Of a stretch of 64,000 nt of DNA, positions 50,079 to 59,015 are shown one piece after another. Source of the stretch: Bifidobacterium santillanense (GTDB lineage: Bacteria > Actinomycetota > Actinomycetes > Actinomycetales > Bifidobacteriaceae); NCBI RefSeq assembly GCF_018555385.1, contig NZ_JAFEJS010000009.1, positions 58,728 to 122,727 of the forward strand. Reading direction: 5' to 3'. The first letter of the stretch is position 1, and each line of letters starts with the position of its first letter. The notes under the pieces were generated by a model. It had not been told where the DNA came from and ran no database searches. It saw nothing but the letters and a program-made list of their open reading frames with translations. The translations under genes and the position numbers were made by a program.

Positions 50079-50870
50079 ATGGACAAGTACCGCAAGAGCA
50101 GGGCGTTCGCCCCGAAGGGATTCTTCGAATGCGAGGGCCGCGGCCTCCAATGGCTCGGCGAGGCCATGCCCCAGGGCGGTCCCCGCGTCGTGCAGGTGAT
50201 CGGATGGGGGGACGACCATCTCGACATCGAACGCGTCCACTCCGCGATGCCCACCGTCAAGGCGGCCCACGACTTCGGCGCCGCCCTGGCCCGCATGCAC
50301 GACGCCGGGGCGCCGCACTTCGGCTCCGCGCCCGCCGGCTACGACGGCACCTGCTACTTCGGTCCGCTGCAGGACCCGGTGCCGATGGACACCGGCACGT
50401 GGGACGATCCCGCCACCTACTTCGCCGAGGGGCGCCTGCTGCCGATGGTCGAACTCGGCATGCGCCGCGGCGAGCTCGACAGGCACGACATGGAGCTCAC
50501 GCAGCGCGTCATCGACGCCCTGCCCGATCTGCTGGGACGCGCCGCCTCCGACAAGCCCGCGCGCGTGCACGGCGACCTGTGGAGCGGCAACGTGATGTGG
50601 ACCGCCGATCGCGGCTACAGCGAGGCCGTGCTCATCGACCCGGCGGCCCACGGCGGCCACCGCGAGGAGGATCTCGCCATGCTCGGCCTGTTCGGCATGA
50701 CCTACCTGCGCGACATCCTCGACGGCTACCAGTCCGTGCATCCGCTCAAGACCGGCTGGGAGGAGCGCATGACGCTGTGGCGCCTGTACCCGATCGCCGG
50801 CCACTGCGTCTTCTTCGGCGGCGGCTACGTGAGCGAATACCGCTCCATGTGCCGTTCTCTGCTGGGCTGA
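50079..50870 (+). CDS. fructosamine/ketosamine-3-kinase family protein
   Basis: 263 residues. Kinase-like fold of the fructosamine kinase group: GFFECEGRGLQWLGEA, catalytic loop ARVHGDLWSGNVMW, metal Asp in LIDPAAHGGHREEDLAM, C-terminal RLYPIAGHCVFFGGGY. CAAGGAG six bases before ATG 50079; an adjacent ATG at 50076 is nearly equivalent. Phosphorylates protein- or amino-acid-bound ketosamines, starting deglycation. It converges on the PAC2 gene with a single-base gap. Confidence 0.88.
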   Translation: MDKYRKSRAFAPKGFFECEGRGLQWLGEAMPQGGPRVVQVIGWGDDHLDIERVHSAMPTVKAAHDFGAALARMHDAGAPHFGSAPAGYDGTCYFGPLQDPVPMDTGTWDDPATYFAEGRLLPMVELGMRRGELDRHDMELTQRVIDALPDLLGRAASDKPARVHGDLWSGNVMWTADRGYSEAVLIDPAAHGGHREEDLAMLGLFGMTYLRDILDGYQSVHPLKTGWEERMTLWRLYPIAGHCVFFGGGYVSEYRSMCRSLLG

Positions 50871-50871
50871 G

Positions 50872-51699
50872 TCACAGGTTCTTGAGGAAGTCCTCGGCCT
50901 CGCGCACGAGGCGTTCGGCCTGCTCCGGGTCGCCCTGCGTGGCCCGGCGCGCCTCCTCGGCGGCGTCCCAGTCTCGCTCCAGATGATGCACGTAGTCGGC
51001 GAGCTGATCGCTGCAGCGCAGCATCATCGACGCCTTGGCCTCCCATGCGGAGGCGCTCGCCTCCAGATCCCCGGCGTCGAAATCGAAGTCCAGTTCCTCG
51101 CCGAGACGCCTCAGCAGGGCCAGCGTGGCCTTCGGGCAGTCGTCGTTGCCGGTGTACTGGGGGATTGACGCCCACATCGAGGTGGTGTCGAACGACTGCT
51201 CTCGCGCCATGTCGTCGAGCACGGTGGGGATGCCCACCGGCCCCGTGTATCCCTCGGACGGATCCTCGCATTCCAGATCGTGCGAGACGTCCACGGGCAG
51301 CGGCCGGGTGTGCGGGCAGTTCGCGAACATCGAGCCGAGCGTGACGATGCGGTCCACGTCGAACTCGTCGGCGATGTGCAGGCTCTGCCGGCAGTATTCG
51401 CGCCACCGGTAGTTGGGCTCGGGGGCGATCTGCGCGTAGACGCGACGGGTGGGGGAGAGGGCGATCTCGTAGAACGTGGTCTGCGGCCAGATGATACGGG
51501 GCGTGCCGAGCGCACGGCACAGCATCGGCCGCGACACCTGGTAGTCGTAGTAGCCGTCGCAGCTGATGTGCCTGATCTCGCGGGCGTCATACCGGTCCAC
51601 CAGATGGCGGATCACGTTCGTCGCGGCCTGGCAGGCGTCGTTCCACCCCTCGAAAGCCGCAATCATCACGCACTGACGTTCATCTCGTTCTTCGCTCAT
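50872..51699 (-). CDS. PAC2 family protein (proteasome-assembly-chaperone-like)
   Basis: 275 residues. PAC2 features: MIAAFEGWNDACQAATNVIRHL at the start, TLGSMFANCPHTRPLPV and GPVGIPTVLDDMA, with Trp/Tyr-rich TSMWASIPQYTG. The last 60 residues are a charged helix. AAGGGG before ATG 51699. Actinobacterial PAC2 proteins have no settled function; no proteasome genes are visible here. Confidence 0.9.
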   Translation of the reverse strand: MSEERDERQCVMIAAFEGWNDACQAATNVIRHLVDRYDAREIRHISCDGYYDYQVSRPMLCRALGTPRIIWPQTTFYEIALSPTRRVYAQIAPEPNYRWREYCRQSLHIADEFDVDRIVTLGSMFANCPHTRPLPVDVSHDLECEDPSEGYTGPVGIPTVLDDMAREQSFDTTSMWASIPQYTGNDDCPKATLALLRRLGEELDFDFDAGDLEASASAWEAKASMMLRCSDQLADYVHHLERDWDAAEEARRATQGDPEQAERLVREAEDFLKNL

Positions 51700-51796
51700 A
51701 CCCCTTACAGTAACTGGTGATGGAGGCCGCAAGGCGCGGTTTCATGCGGTTTTCGCCATGGGCGTTCCCGCGGCGCGCAAGCGCGACACGCCGTAT

Positions 51797-51824
51797 TTGC
51801 GTAATGCGAGAATGTCGTTATAGT
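51797..51824 (+). promoter_or_regulatory. tRNA-cluster promoter
   Basis: TTGCGT (51797-51802), 16-bp spacer, TATAGT (51819-51824), 42 bp upstream of the first tRNA gene. Confidence 0.7.
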
Positions 51825-51866
51825 AGTTACTCGTGCTTCGGCGGGAACAACCGCTGAGAAACACAC

Positions 51867-51939
51867 GCGGACATAGCTTAGTTGGTAAAGCGCAACCTTG
51901 CCAAGGTTGAGACCGCGGGTTCGAGTCCCGTTGTCCGCT
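51867..51939 (+). tRNA. tRNA-Gly (GCC), copy 1
   Basis: Acceptor arms GCGGACA/TGTCCGC, anticodon arm AACCT-TGCCA-AGGTT with GCC, T-arm GCGGG-TTCGAGT-CCCGT. The CCA end is not encoded. Identical over its full length to the tRNA at 52310. Confidence 0.95.
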
Positions 51940-51968
51940 CTAAGGTCCGAAGAGTTGACGAACCTTAC

Positions 51969-52039
51969 GGTGGGTTAGCCAAGCGGTTAGGCAGCGGCCT
52001 GCAAAGCCGTATAGACGAGTTCGACTCTCGTACCCACCT
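51969..52039 (+). tRNA. tRNA-Cys (GCA)
   Basis: Acceptor arms GGTGGGT/ACCCACC, anticodon arm CGGCC-TGCAAA-GCCG with GCA, T-arm ACGAGTTCGACTCTCGT. No encoded CCA. Confidence 0.93.
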
Positions 52040-52083
52040 CTCGGACGGTCGGCGAAAGCCGGTCGAATGAAAAATGCAGGCCC

Positions 52084-52155
52084 GGGCGGTTGGCGCAGTG
52101 GTAGCGCACTTCCCTGACACGGAAGGGGTCACAAGTTCGAATCTTGTATCGCCCA
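52084..52155 (+). tRNA. tRNA-Val (GAC)
   Basis: Acceptor arms GGGCGGT/ATCGCCC, anticodon arm CTTCC-CTGACAC-GGAAG with GAC, T-arm ACAAGTTCGAATCTTGT. No encoded CCA. Confidence 0.93.
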
Positions 52156-52203
52156 CGCAAGTCGGAGCAATCCGGCGGATATAACTGAATACCGATTGAT
52201 TTC

Positions 52204-52276
52204 GGGCGATTGGCGCAGCGGCTAGCGCACTTCGTTCACACCGAAGGGGTCGTAGGTTCGATTCCTACATCGCCCA
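52204..52276 (+). tRNA. tRNA-Val (CAC)
   Basis: Acceptor arms GGGCGAT/ATCGCCC, anticodon arm CTTCG-TTCACAC-CGAAG with CAC, T-arm GTAGGTTCGATTCCTAC. Followed by a small imperfect hairpin (TCCCGC/GCGGGA, 52279-52306) before the next tRNA, probably a processing structure. Confidence 0.93.
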
Positions 52277-52309
52277 CTGGAATCCCGCTTCTCACGGCGG
52301 GAATCCTTT

Positions 52310-52382
52310 GCGGACATAGCTTAGTTGGTAAAGCGCAACCTTGCCAAGGTTGAGACCGCGGGTTCGAGTCCCGTTGTCCGCT
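52310..52382 (+). tRNA. tRNA-Gly (GCC), copy 2
   Basis: Exact 73-nt duplicate of the tRNA at 51867, including the discriminator T. Closes the Gly-Cys-Val-Val-Gly cluster. Confidence 0.95.
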
Positions 52383-52388
52383 CCACCG

Positions 52389-52413
52389 AAACCCCGCTTC
52401 GAGCGGGGTTTTT
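52389..52413 (+). terminator. terminator of the tRNA cluster
   Basis: Stem AAACCCCGCT/AGCGGGGTTT with TCG loop, continuing into TTCGTTTTG. Strong rho-independent type. Confidence 0.9.
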
Positions 52414-52532
52414 CGTTTTGTGAAGATTCTCGGGGGCTCCATCCACATCACCCCGATCGACTGGATCCGGACATCCGCTCCCATGCATCGTGGACCACGA
52501 AACCATCCACGACACAGGCGAAGGAGCCGAAT

Positions 52533-53276
52533 ATGGGATTGCTCGACGAACTGCGCCGCAGATGCATGACGCGTCTGCGCGGCGGAAGCAACGGCGACAA
52601 TGGGGACGACGGACGGGCCCGGTCCGACCGGTCGTCCAAACCGCACGTCCCGCGCGCATCGGGCGGGCCGGGACGGTCGCACAGCGGCGGACGGCGGCGG
52701 GGATCGAACGGCGAGGACGGACGGATCCGCATGATGGCGGCGATGCTGGCGGCCACGGGCGCGATGGGCGTGATGACGGTGATGATCCCCGCCGGGGACG
52801 TCGCGTTGGCGTCGCCGACGTCTGGCGCGGCCTCGGACGATGCGCCGACGGGAACCGGCGCGTGCCGGGCGGCGCTGTCTTGGCCGGTGGACGCGCCCGT
52901 CGTGGACGACCCGTTCGACGGTCCCGACGAACCATGGCTCGCCGGTCATCGCGGCGTCGATCTGCTGGCGGGGGAGGGCGACGAGCTGATCGCCCCGGCC
53001 GACGGCGTCATCGCCTTCGCGGGCTCGGTGGCGGGCAAGCGGGTGGTCAGCATCCGCACCGACGACGATCTGGTCCTCACGTTCGAACCGGCCGTCACCG
53101 ATCTGCCGGTCGGTACCGAGGTGCGACGGAACGACCCGTTCGGCGTGGTGTCGACCGGCTCCGACCACTGCTTCGGCGACTGCGTCCACTGGGGCGTGCG
53201 TCGCGGCAGACGCGACTACCTCGACCCGGAGGCGATGGCCGCCAAACGCCGCATCGGACTCAAGCCGGTGGAGTGA
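52533..53276 (+). CDS. M23 family (LytM-type) peptidase, membrane-anchored
   Basis: 247 residues. Basic, Gly/Arg-rich N-terminus (1-65), one hydrophobic helix (MMAAMLAATGAMGVMTVMIP, ~67-90) serving as anchor or signal, then a C-terminal LytM domain: zinc ligands in GHRGVDLLAGEGDEL and VHWGVRRG, plus GVIAFAGSVAGKRVVSI. Two Cys (DHCFGDCVH) could form a disulfide near the active site. AAGGAG before ATG 52533. Probable cell-wall endopeptidase outside the membrane. It starts 120 bp after the tRNA terminator. Confidence 0.85.
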   Translation: MGLLDELRRRCMTRLRGGSNGDNGDDGRARSDRSSKPHVPRASGGPGRSHSGGRRRGSNGEDGRIRMMAAMLAATGAMGVMTVMIPAGDVALASPTSGAASDDAPTGTGACRAALSWPVDAPVVDDPFDGPDEPWLAGHRGVDLLAGEGDELIAPADGVIAFAGSVAGKRVVSIRTDDDLVLTFEPAVTDLPVGTEVRRNDPFGVVSTGSDHCFGDCVHWGVRRGRRDYLDPEAMAAKRRIGLKPVE

Positions 53277-53329
53277 GTGGCTACAATCGATCGCGTACAG
53301 CGTATGGATACGTCATTCAGGGGGAACAT

Positions 53330-55144
53330 ATGATCAAGGAGTACCTGCGGCCGCTGGAGCAGCCGATCGATACCGACGGCAACCTGTTTTCCATCCTCGA
53401 CGACCGCGTCGCGCGCACGCCGGACAAGTCCCTCGTCGAGTACAAGGATCCGCAGACCGGCGAGTGGAGGTCGTTCACCGCCACCGAGTTCCGCGACAAG
53501 GTCATCGCATTGGCCAAGGGCCTGATCGCCCGCGGCATCATGCCCGGTGACGCGGTCTCGGTGATCTCCAAGACCCGCTGGGAGTGGACCGCGCTCGACA
53601 TGGCGATCATGTCCATCGGCGCGCTCACCGTGCCGGTGTACGAGACGAACTCGGCCACCCAGGTGAGCACGATCTTCAACGATTCGAACGTGCGGATGGC
53701 GTTCGCGGAGAACGACATGCAGCGCGACAAGATCGAGTCCGTGCGCGCCCGGTGCCCCGAGCTGGGCGACGTGTACGTCATCGACTTCGGCGCGCTCGAC
53801 ACCATCGAGGAATACGGCAGGACCGTCACCGACGCCGAGTTCCGCGAACGCGAGCGGGCGGTGCGCGGCGACGACCTCGCCACCATCGTGTACACGTCCG
53901 GCTCCACCGGCACGCCGAAGGGCATCGAGCTGAGCCACGGCAACTTCCTGTTCATCACGTACTCCGGCGTGCGCTCCATGCCGGACATCGCGATGCCGGA
54001 GTACGCGCGTCTGTGGCTGTTCCTGCCGCTCGCGCACGTGTTCGCCCGCTATATGCAGTTCTTCTGCTTCGCCGGCAACGTCACGCTGGGCCTGTCTGGG
54101 AACCTCAGGACGATCCTGTCCGATTTCGCGGCGTTCAAGCCGACGTTCATCCTCGCCGTGCCGCGCATCTTCGAGAAGATCTACAACGCCGCCTCGCAGA
54201 AGGCCGGCGCCGGGTTCAAGGGCCGCGTCTTCGCGGGCGCGACCGGGACCGCGCGCGCATGGAGCGCTGCCCAGCAGTCCGGCAGACCGATCCCGTTCTG
54301 GCTGAACGTGCGGCATGCGCTGTACTCGAGGCTCGTCTACAGGTCGATCATGCAGGTGTTCGGCGGCCACGTCGAATACGCGGTGTGCGGCGGCGCCCCG
54401 CTCGACGGGTCGATCGCGCACTTCTTCAACGGCATCGGCCTGCCGCTGCTCGAGGGCTACGGCATGACCGAGACCTGCGCGCCCGCCGCGGTCAACCCGA
54501 CCGTCGGCTACCGGATCGGCACCATCGGCCTGCCGATGCAGGGCACGGCGGTCGGCATCGCCGAGGACGGCGAGCTGTGCGTCAAGAGTCCTGCGGTGTG
54601 CGTCGGCTACCACAATCATCCGGAGATCACCAAGGCGCAGATCGTGGACGGCTGGCTGCACACCGGCGATCTGGGATCGCTTGACGACGACGGCTTCGTG
54701 ACCGTGACCGGCCGCAAGAAGGACCTCATCATCACGGCCGGCGGCAAGAACGTCTCGCCGGGCGAGCTCGAGGCGTCGGTGATGACCTCGCCGGTGGTCA
54801 ACCAGTGCGTGGTCGTCGGCGACCGCAAGCCGTTCGTCGCCGCGATCATCGCGCTCGATCTGGCCGAGACGAACACGTGGCTCGAGTCGCAGGGAGCCTC
54901 CCCGTGCGCGACCCTCGCCGAGGCCGCGCGCAACCCGATCGTGCATGCGGAGGTCGAACGCGCCGTCAATCAGGCCGATGAGCTCGTCTCGCGCGCGGAG
55001 TCGATCCGCAAGTTCGAGATCGTGCCCGACGACTTCACCGAGGACAACGGACTGGTCACCGCCTCGATGAAGGCGCGTCGCGAGGCCATCACCGCCCGGT
55101 ACCGGGACCTCATCGACAACGTGATCTACGCCGGCAAGAAGTGA
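53330..55144 (+). CDS. AMP-dependent synthetase, long-chain fatty acid-CoA ligase type
   Basis: 604 residues. AMP-binding motifs: P-loop TIVYTSGSTGTPKGIELSH, LEGYGMTETCAP, WLHTGDLGSLDDDGFVTVTGRKKD and the acyl-transfer Lys region DNGLVTASMKARR. Long-chain ligase-type opening (EWRSFTATEFRDKVIALAKGL). GGGGGAA before ATG 53330. Activates fatty acids via an acyl-adenylate to acyl-CoA. It converges on a second ligase of the same family, separated by a strong terminator. Confidence 0.9.
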   Translation: MIKEYLRPLEQPIDTDGNLFSILDDRVARTPDKSLVEYKDPQTGEWRSFTATEFRDKVIALAKGLIARGIMPGDAVSVISKTRWEWTALDMAIMSIGALTVPVYETNSATQVSTIFNDSNVRMAFAENDMQRDKIESVRARCPELGDVYVIDFGALDTIEEYGRTVTDAEFRERERAVRGDDLATIVYTSGSTGTPKGIELSHGNFLFITYSGVRSMPDIAMPEYARLWLFLPLAHVFARYMQFFCFAGNVTLGLSGNLRTILSDFAAFKPTFILAVPRIFEKIYNAASQKAGAGFKGRVFAGATGTARAWSAAQQSGRPIPFWLNVRHALYSRLVYRSIMQVFGGHVEYAVCGGAPLDGSIAHFFNGIGLPLLEGYGMTETCAPAAVNPTVGYRIGTIGLPMQGTAVGIAEDGELCVKSPAVCVGYHNHPEITKAQIVDGWLHTGDLGSLDDDGFVTVTGRKKDLIITAGGKNVSPGELEASVMTSPVVNQCVVVGDRKPFVAAIIALDLAETNTWLESQGASPCATLAEAARNPIVHAEVERAVNQADELVSRAESIRKFEIVPDDFTEDNGLVTASMKARREAITARYRDLIDNVIYAGKK

Positions 55145-55191
55145 CTTGCCGCGTGGCCGCCCTCCTGCCCGGGGAGGTCGCGCACTACCGC

Positions 55192-55235
55192 GACGAAGGC
55201 CCTGCTCCGATTCGATCCGGAGCAGGGCCTTCGTC
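55192..55235. terminator. bidirectional terminator between the two acyl-CoA ligases
   Basis: Perfect 18-bp stem GACGAAGGCCCTGCTCCG (55192-55209) and its complement (55218-55235), 8-nt loop, followed by GTCCC. Confidence 0.9.
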
Positions 55236-55258
55236 GTCCCGACGTATGTGGCGTCGGC

Positions 55259-57319
55259 TCACTGGCGCGGCGCGGTCTTCTTCGTGTACATCTGCGTGGC
55301 GAGCAGCGTGGCGTAGCGCTTGATGACCTTCGGACGGATGACCTTCATCGACGCGGTCATCAGGCCGTTCTCCTGGCTGAACTCCTCGGGCAGGATGATG
55401 AACTTGCGCACGGACTCGGCCCGGGAGACGCCCTCGTTGGCCTGATCGACCCACTTCTGCACCTCGGCGCGCACGGCCGCGTTCTGCGCCGCGTCCTCCA
55501 ACGACATGTTCCGGTCGAGTCCCTTGGCCTCCAGCCACGGGCGCAGCGTCTCCTCGTCGAGGGTGATCAGCGCGGAGATGAACGGGCGCTTGTCGCCGAG
55601 GACCAGCGCCTGCGAGACGATCTCGCACCGCTGGATGACCTCCTCGATCGGTCCGGGGGCCACGTTCTTGCCGCCGGCCGTGATGATGAGGTCCTTCTTG
55701 CGTCCGGTGATGTACAGGAAGCCGTCGTTGTCGAGGCGACCCAGATCGCCGGTCCTGTGCCATCCGTCCTCGGTGAACGCGTTCTCGGTGGCCTCGTCGT
55801 TCTTGTGGTAGCGGTGGAACACCACCGGGCCGGCCACCTGGATCTCGTCATCCTCGGCGATGCGCACCTTGAAGCTCGGGAACGGGATGCCGACCGAACC
55901 CTCGTGGAACGGCACGCCCAGCGGGTTGAACGCACACGGGGCGGTCGTCTCCGTCAGTCCGTAGCCCTCGTACACCGGCACGTTCGCGCCGCGGAAGAAG
56001 GCGAGCAGCTCCGGGTCGAGCGGCGCGCCGCCGGCCACGATCCACCTCATGCGGCCGCCGAGCACCTCACGCAGGGACTTGTAGACGATCGGGTCGAAGG
56101 AGGAGCGGCGCATCGCGGTGAGCACGCCGGCCTTGCCGTTGGAGCTCACCTCCTTCATGTACTTCTGCGCGGAGGTCACGGCCGCCGCGAACAGCATGCC
56201 CTTGGCGCCGTGCCCGGCCTTCTGCGAGGCGGCGTTGTACACCTTCTCGAGCACGCGCGGCACCACGATCATGACGGTCGGACGGGCCTTCTGCAGATCG
56301 GCGAGCAGGGTCTTGATGCCGGTGGCGATGTAGATGCGCATGTTGCTGGCCACGCAGATGTAGTTGATGGCGCGGGCGAACGTGTGCGCCTGCGGCAGGA
56401 ACAGCAGGATCGACCCGTTCTTGTCGTCCTTGAGCAGTCCCGGCATGTAGTCGCGCAGGTTGAACGCGTCCGTGCAGTAGTTCTCGTGCGTCATCTCGAC
56501 GCCCTTGGGGGCGGAGGTGGAGCCGGAGGTGTAGATGATCGAGCACATGTCGGTCTTGCGCAGGGAGGCGATGCGCGCGTCGAGCTCCTCGTCGCTCACC
56601 GAATCGCCGTACGCGGCGATCTCGTCGAGGCCGCCGGTCTCGATGCAGATGATGTGCTCGAGCGACGGGCAGTCCTCGATCGCGCCGTCGGCCTTGTCGC
56701 GCATGGCGGTGTCCTGCACGATGAGCAGTCGGGCGTCGGAATTGTTGACGATGTTGCGGATCTGCTCGGCGGAATCGGTGTCGTAGATGGACGCGAGCAC
56801 GCCGCCGCACGCCATGATCGCGGCGTCGGCCAGATCCCACTCGTAGGAGGTGCGGCACATGAACGCGACGGCGTCGCCCTTCCTCAGACCGTAGTGGAGC
56901 AGTCCCTTGGCGACCTTGCGCACCTCGGCGAGGAACTCGTTGGCGGTCTTCGAGACCCACTCGCCGTTCTCCTTGTACGTGTACAGCGGCTCGTCGCCCA
57001 TGCGGCGGGCGCGGTCCTCGTAGACGCTGTAGATCGTCGTGTGCTCGTCGAGCGGCGGGTTGCCGGCCGTCTCGGCGGTGAGCAGACCGGTCCTCTCGTC
57101 GATGAACGTGGTGGTCGGGTAGCCCGGGCCCCATTCGTCGGTGTGGGGCAGGGTGATGTCCTCCTCGCGGGCGAGGTCCTCGCTCACGTCGTCGGGCTCC
57201 GCGTAGTCGGGCTCCACACCCGCATCGTCGCCCACCGGGTGTACGAAATCGGTGCCGAGACGCAACGCCTTCCGCGTGATGTTCGTGGTTTGCTGTTTCA
57301 ACGTGGAAAAAACGGACAC
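55259..57319 (-). CDS. AMP-dependent synthetase, long-chain fatty acid-CoA ligase type (second copy)
   Basis: 686 residues from GTG 57319, chosen because AAGGAG lies six bases upstream; an in-frame TTG at 57337 overlaps that site. Motifs: SIIYTSGSTSAPKGVEMTHEN, VYEGYGLTETTAPCAF, WHRTGDLGRLDNDGFLYITG, RKKDLIITAGGKNVAPG, and ENGLMTASMKVIRPKV. It is about 80 residues longer than its neighbour, mostly an acidic N-terminal extension (VGDDAGVEPDYAEPDDVSED). Related to the convergent gene but diverged, so not a recent duplication. Confidence 0.9.
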   Translation of the reverse strand: MSVFSTLKQQTTNITRKALRLGTDFVHPVGDDAGVEPDYAEPDDVSEDLAREEDITLPHTDEWGPGYPTTTFIDERTGLLTAETAGNPPLDEHTTIYSVYEDRARRMGDEPLYTYKENGEWVSKTANEFLAEVRKVAKGLLHYGLRKGDAVAFMCRTSYEWDLADAAIMACGGVLASIYDTDSAEQIRNIVNNSDARLLIVQDTAMRDKADGAIEDCPSLEHIICIETGGLDEIAAYGDSVSDEELDARIASLRKTDMCSIIYTSGSTSAPKGVEMTHENYCTDAFNLRDYMPGLLKDDKNGSILLFLPQAHTFARAINYICVASNMRIYIATGIKTLLADLQKARPTVMIVVPRVLEKVYNAASQKAGHGAKGMLFAAAVTSAQKYMKEVSSNGKAGVLTAMRRSSFDPIVYKSLREVLGGRMRWIVAGGAPLDPELLAFFRGANVPVYEGYGLTETTAPCAFNPLGVPFHEGSVGIPFPSFKVRIAEDDEIQVAGPVVFHRYHKNDEATENAFTEDGWHRTGDLGRLDNDGFLYITGRKKDLIITAGGKNVAPGPIEEVIQRCEIVSQALVLGDKRPFISALITLDEETLRPWLEAKGLDRNMSLEDAAQNAAVRAEVQKWVDQANEGVSRAESVRKFIILPEEFSQENGLMTASMKVIRPKVIKRYATLLATQMYTKKTAPRQ

Positions 57320-57533
57320 GTGACGCTCCTTGACCAATTTCTGCTATGTCCTATCTCAAAGAAGCCAGTTTAGCCGTCCGCGGGCGACACGTCACCTTAC
57401 GGTAGCGTAGGGAAATGCCTCCGTATGGGCCCGGAAGGCGGATGAATGCCGGGCGGTTCGCGCTTTTTCGGTTACACTGGTCGGCGTATGACTAGTAGTG
57501 ACACTAGTACGGCCAATGTCAGAAAGGGCTCTC

Positions 57534-58691
57534 ATGGCTGGAATCAAGGAAGCCACGGTGGCTTTCGGTGTGCTGGGCGAGACGTCGGATGTCGAATCCC
57601 GCGTCGCGCTGACCCCGGACATCGTCACCAGACTCGGCAGGAGCGGTGTCTCCTGCCTGATCGAAAGCGGCGCGGGCGCCGCGGCGCAGTACACGGATGA
57701 GGACTACGCGAAGGCGGGCGCGACCGTCGCCACGCGCGACGAGGTGATCGCCAAGGCCGACGCGCTCGGCTTCGTCGACCGGCCGGACGCCTCCGTGCTC
57801 GCCAAGCTGAGGAGGGGACAGTGGGTGATCGGCATGCTCGGCTCCTTCACGGACGCCGACTACGTCGCCTCGCTCGAGAAGGCGGGCCTCGTCGGCGTGG
57901 CGATGGAGAAGCTGCCCCGACAGCTCTCCAGCGCGCAGTCGATGGACGAGATGACCTCGCAGAACTCCGTGATGGGCTACAAGGCCGCGATCCTCGCCGC
58001 CGACGCCTACGGCTCGTTCCTGCCGATGATGACCACCGCCGCCGGCACCATCCGCCCGGCGAAGGCCCTGGTGCTCGGCGCCGGCATCGCGGGACTCCAG
58101 GCCATCGGCACGCTGCGCCGTCTCGGCGCGGTCGTCACCGCGTACGACGTGCGTCCCGCCTCCAAGGGCGAGGTCGAATCGCTCGGCGCCAAGTTCCTCG
58201 ATCTGGGACTCGACTTCTCCAAGGGACAGGGCGAGGGCGGCTACGCGCGCGCCCTGACCCCCGAGGAACAGGCCCAGCAGCAGGCCGCGGTCGACGAGAA
58301 GGCCGCCGGCTTCGACATCGTCATCACCACCGCCAAGGTCCCGGGCCGCAAGCCCCCGGTCCTGCTCACCGCGTCCGGCGTCAAGGGCCTGCACCGCGGC
58401 GCCGTGATCGTCGATTGCGCCGCGTCCGATCTCGGCGGCAACGTCGAGGGATCCGCGGTCGGCACGCACGTGACCGACGGCGGCGTGACCATCATCGGCG
58501 CGCCGTACCTTGCCTCCGGTGTCGCGACCACCGCCTCCAACCTGCTTGCGCGCAACGTGGCCGACGTGCTCGCCCACTTCGTGCGCGACGGCAGGCTCGC
58601 ACAGGACCTGAGCGAGGAGCTCGACTCCGCGCTCATCGTGGCCGGCCGCGCCGAAGCCCCCGCCGAGGGCAAGCCCGAAGAGAAGAAGTAA
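57534..58691 (+). CDS. pntAA: NAD(P) transhydrogenase subunit alpha part 1
   Basis: 385 residues, the soluble NAD-binding domain I. ESRVALTPDIVTRL, GFVDRP, KLPRQLSSAQSMDEMTSQNS, Rossmann motif VLGAGIAGLQAIGTLRRLGA with AYDVRP, and the mobile-loop region VPGRKPPVLLT. AGAAAGGG before ATG 57534. The alpha subunit is split from its membrane part (pntAB), as in Rhodospirillum. An ACTAGT-6 bp-ACTAGT dyad (57491-57508) lies in the leader. Hydride transfer between NADH and NADP coupled to proton movement. Confidence 0.95.
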   Translation: MAGIKEATVAFGVLGETSDVESRVALTPDIVTRLGRSGVSCLIESGAGAAAQYTDEDYAKAGATVATRDEVIAKADALGFVDRPDASVLAKLRRGQWVIGMLGSFTDADYVASLEKAGLVGVAMEKLPRQLSSAQSMDEMTSQNSVMGYKAAILAADAYGSFLPMMTTAAGTIRPAKALVLGAGIAGLQAIGTLRRLGAVVTAYDVRPASKGEVESLGAKFLDLGLDFSKGQGEGGYARALTPEEQAQQQAAVDEKAAGFDIVITTAKVPGRKPPVLLTASGVKGLHRGAVIVDCAASDLGGNVEGSAVGTHVTDGGVTIIGAPYLASGVATTASNLLARNVADVLAHFVRDGRLAQDLSEELDSALIVAGRAEAPAEGKPEEKK

Positions 58692-58715
58692 AGGTCAAGG
58701 AAAGGGGACAAGGAA

Positions 58716-59015
58716 ATGCCCACGCTCGTCGTTTCCATCACATTGTTCGTGCTCGCCCTGCTCATCGGCATCGAGGTGATCGGCAAGGTGCCCGCCACCC
58801 TGCACACGCCGCTGATGTCCGGCGCGAACTCCATCCACGGCATCGTCATCGTCGGCGTCGTCATCGTCGCGGCCGAGGCCAATTCGCCGCTCGCCTACGC
58901 GTTCATCTTCCTCGCCGCGGTGCTCGGCACGATGAACGTCGTCGGCGGCTACGTGGTCACCGATCGCATGCTCGAGATGTTCAAGTCCAACAAGAAGAAG
59001 GGGGAGGAGAAGTAA
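58716..59015 (+). CDS. pntAB: NAD(P) transhydrogenase subunit alpha part 2 (membrane)
   Basis: 99 residues, three or so membrane helices (VSITLFVLALLIGIEVIGKV, IVIVGVVIVAA, AFIFLAAVLGTMNVVGGYVV) with the family words TLHTPLMSGANSIHGI and NVVGGYVVTDRML. GGAAAGG before ATG 58716. 24 bp after pntAA and abutting pntB with no gap, so the three form an operon. Confidence 0.93.
   Translation: MPTLVVSITLFVLALLIGIEVIGKVPATLHTPLMSGANSIHGIVIVGVVIVAAEANSPLAYAFIFLAAVLGTMNVVGGYVVTDRMLEMFKSNKKKGEEK

Noticed and set aside
51882..52156. Short open frames across the tRNA cluster
   Set aside because: They translate tRNA sequence (for example GSSPVVRS) and are artefacts.
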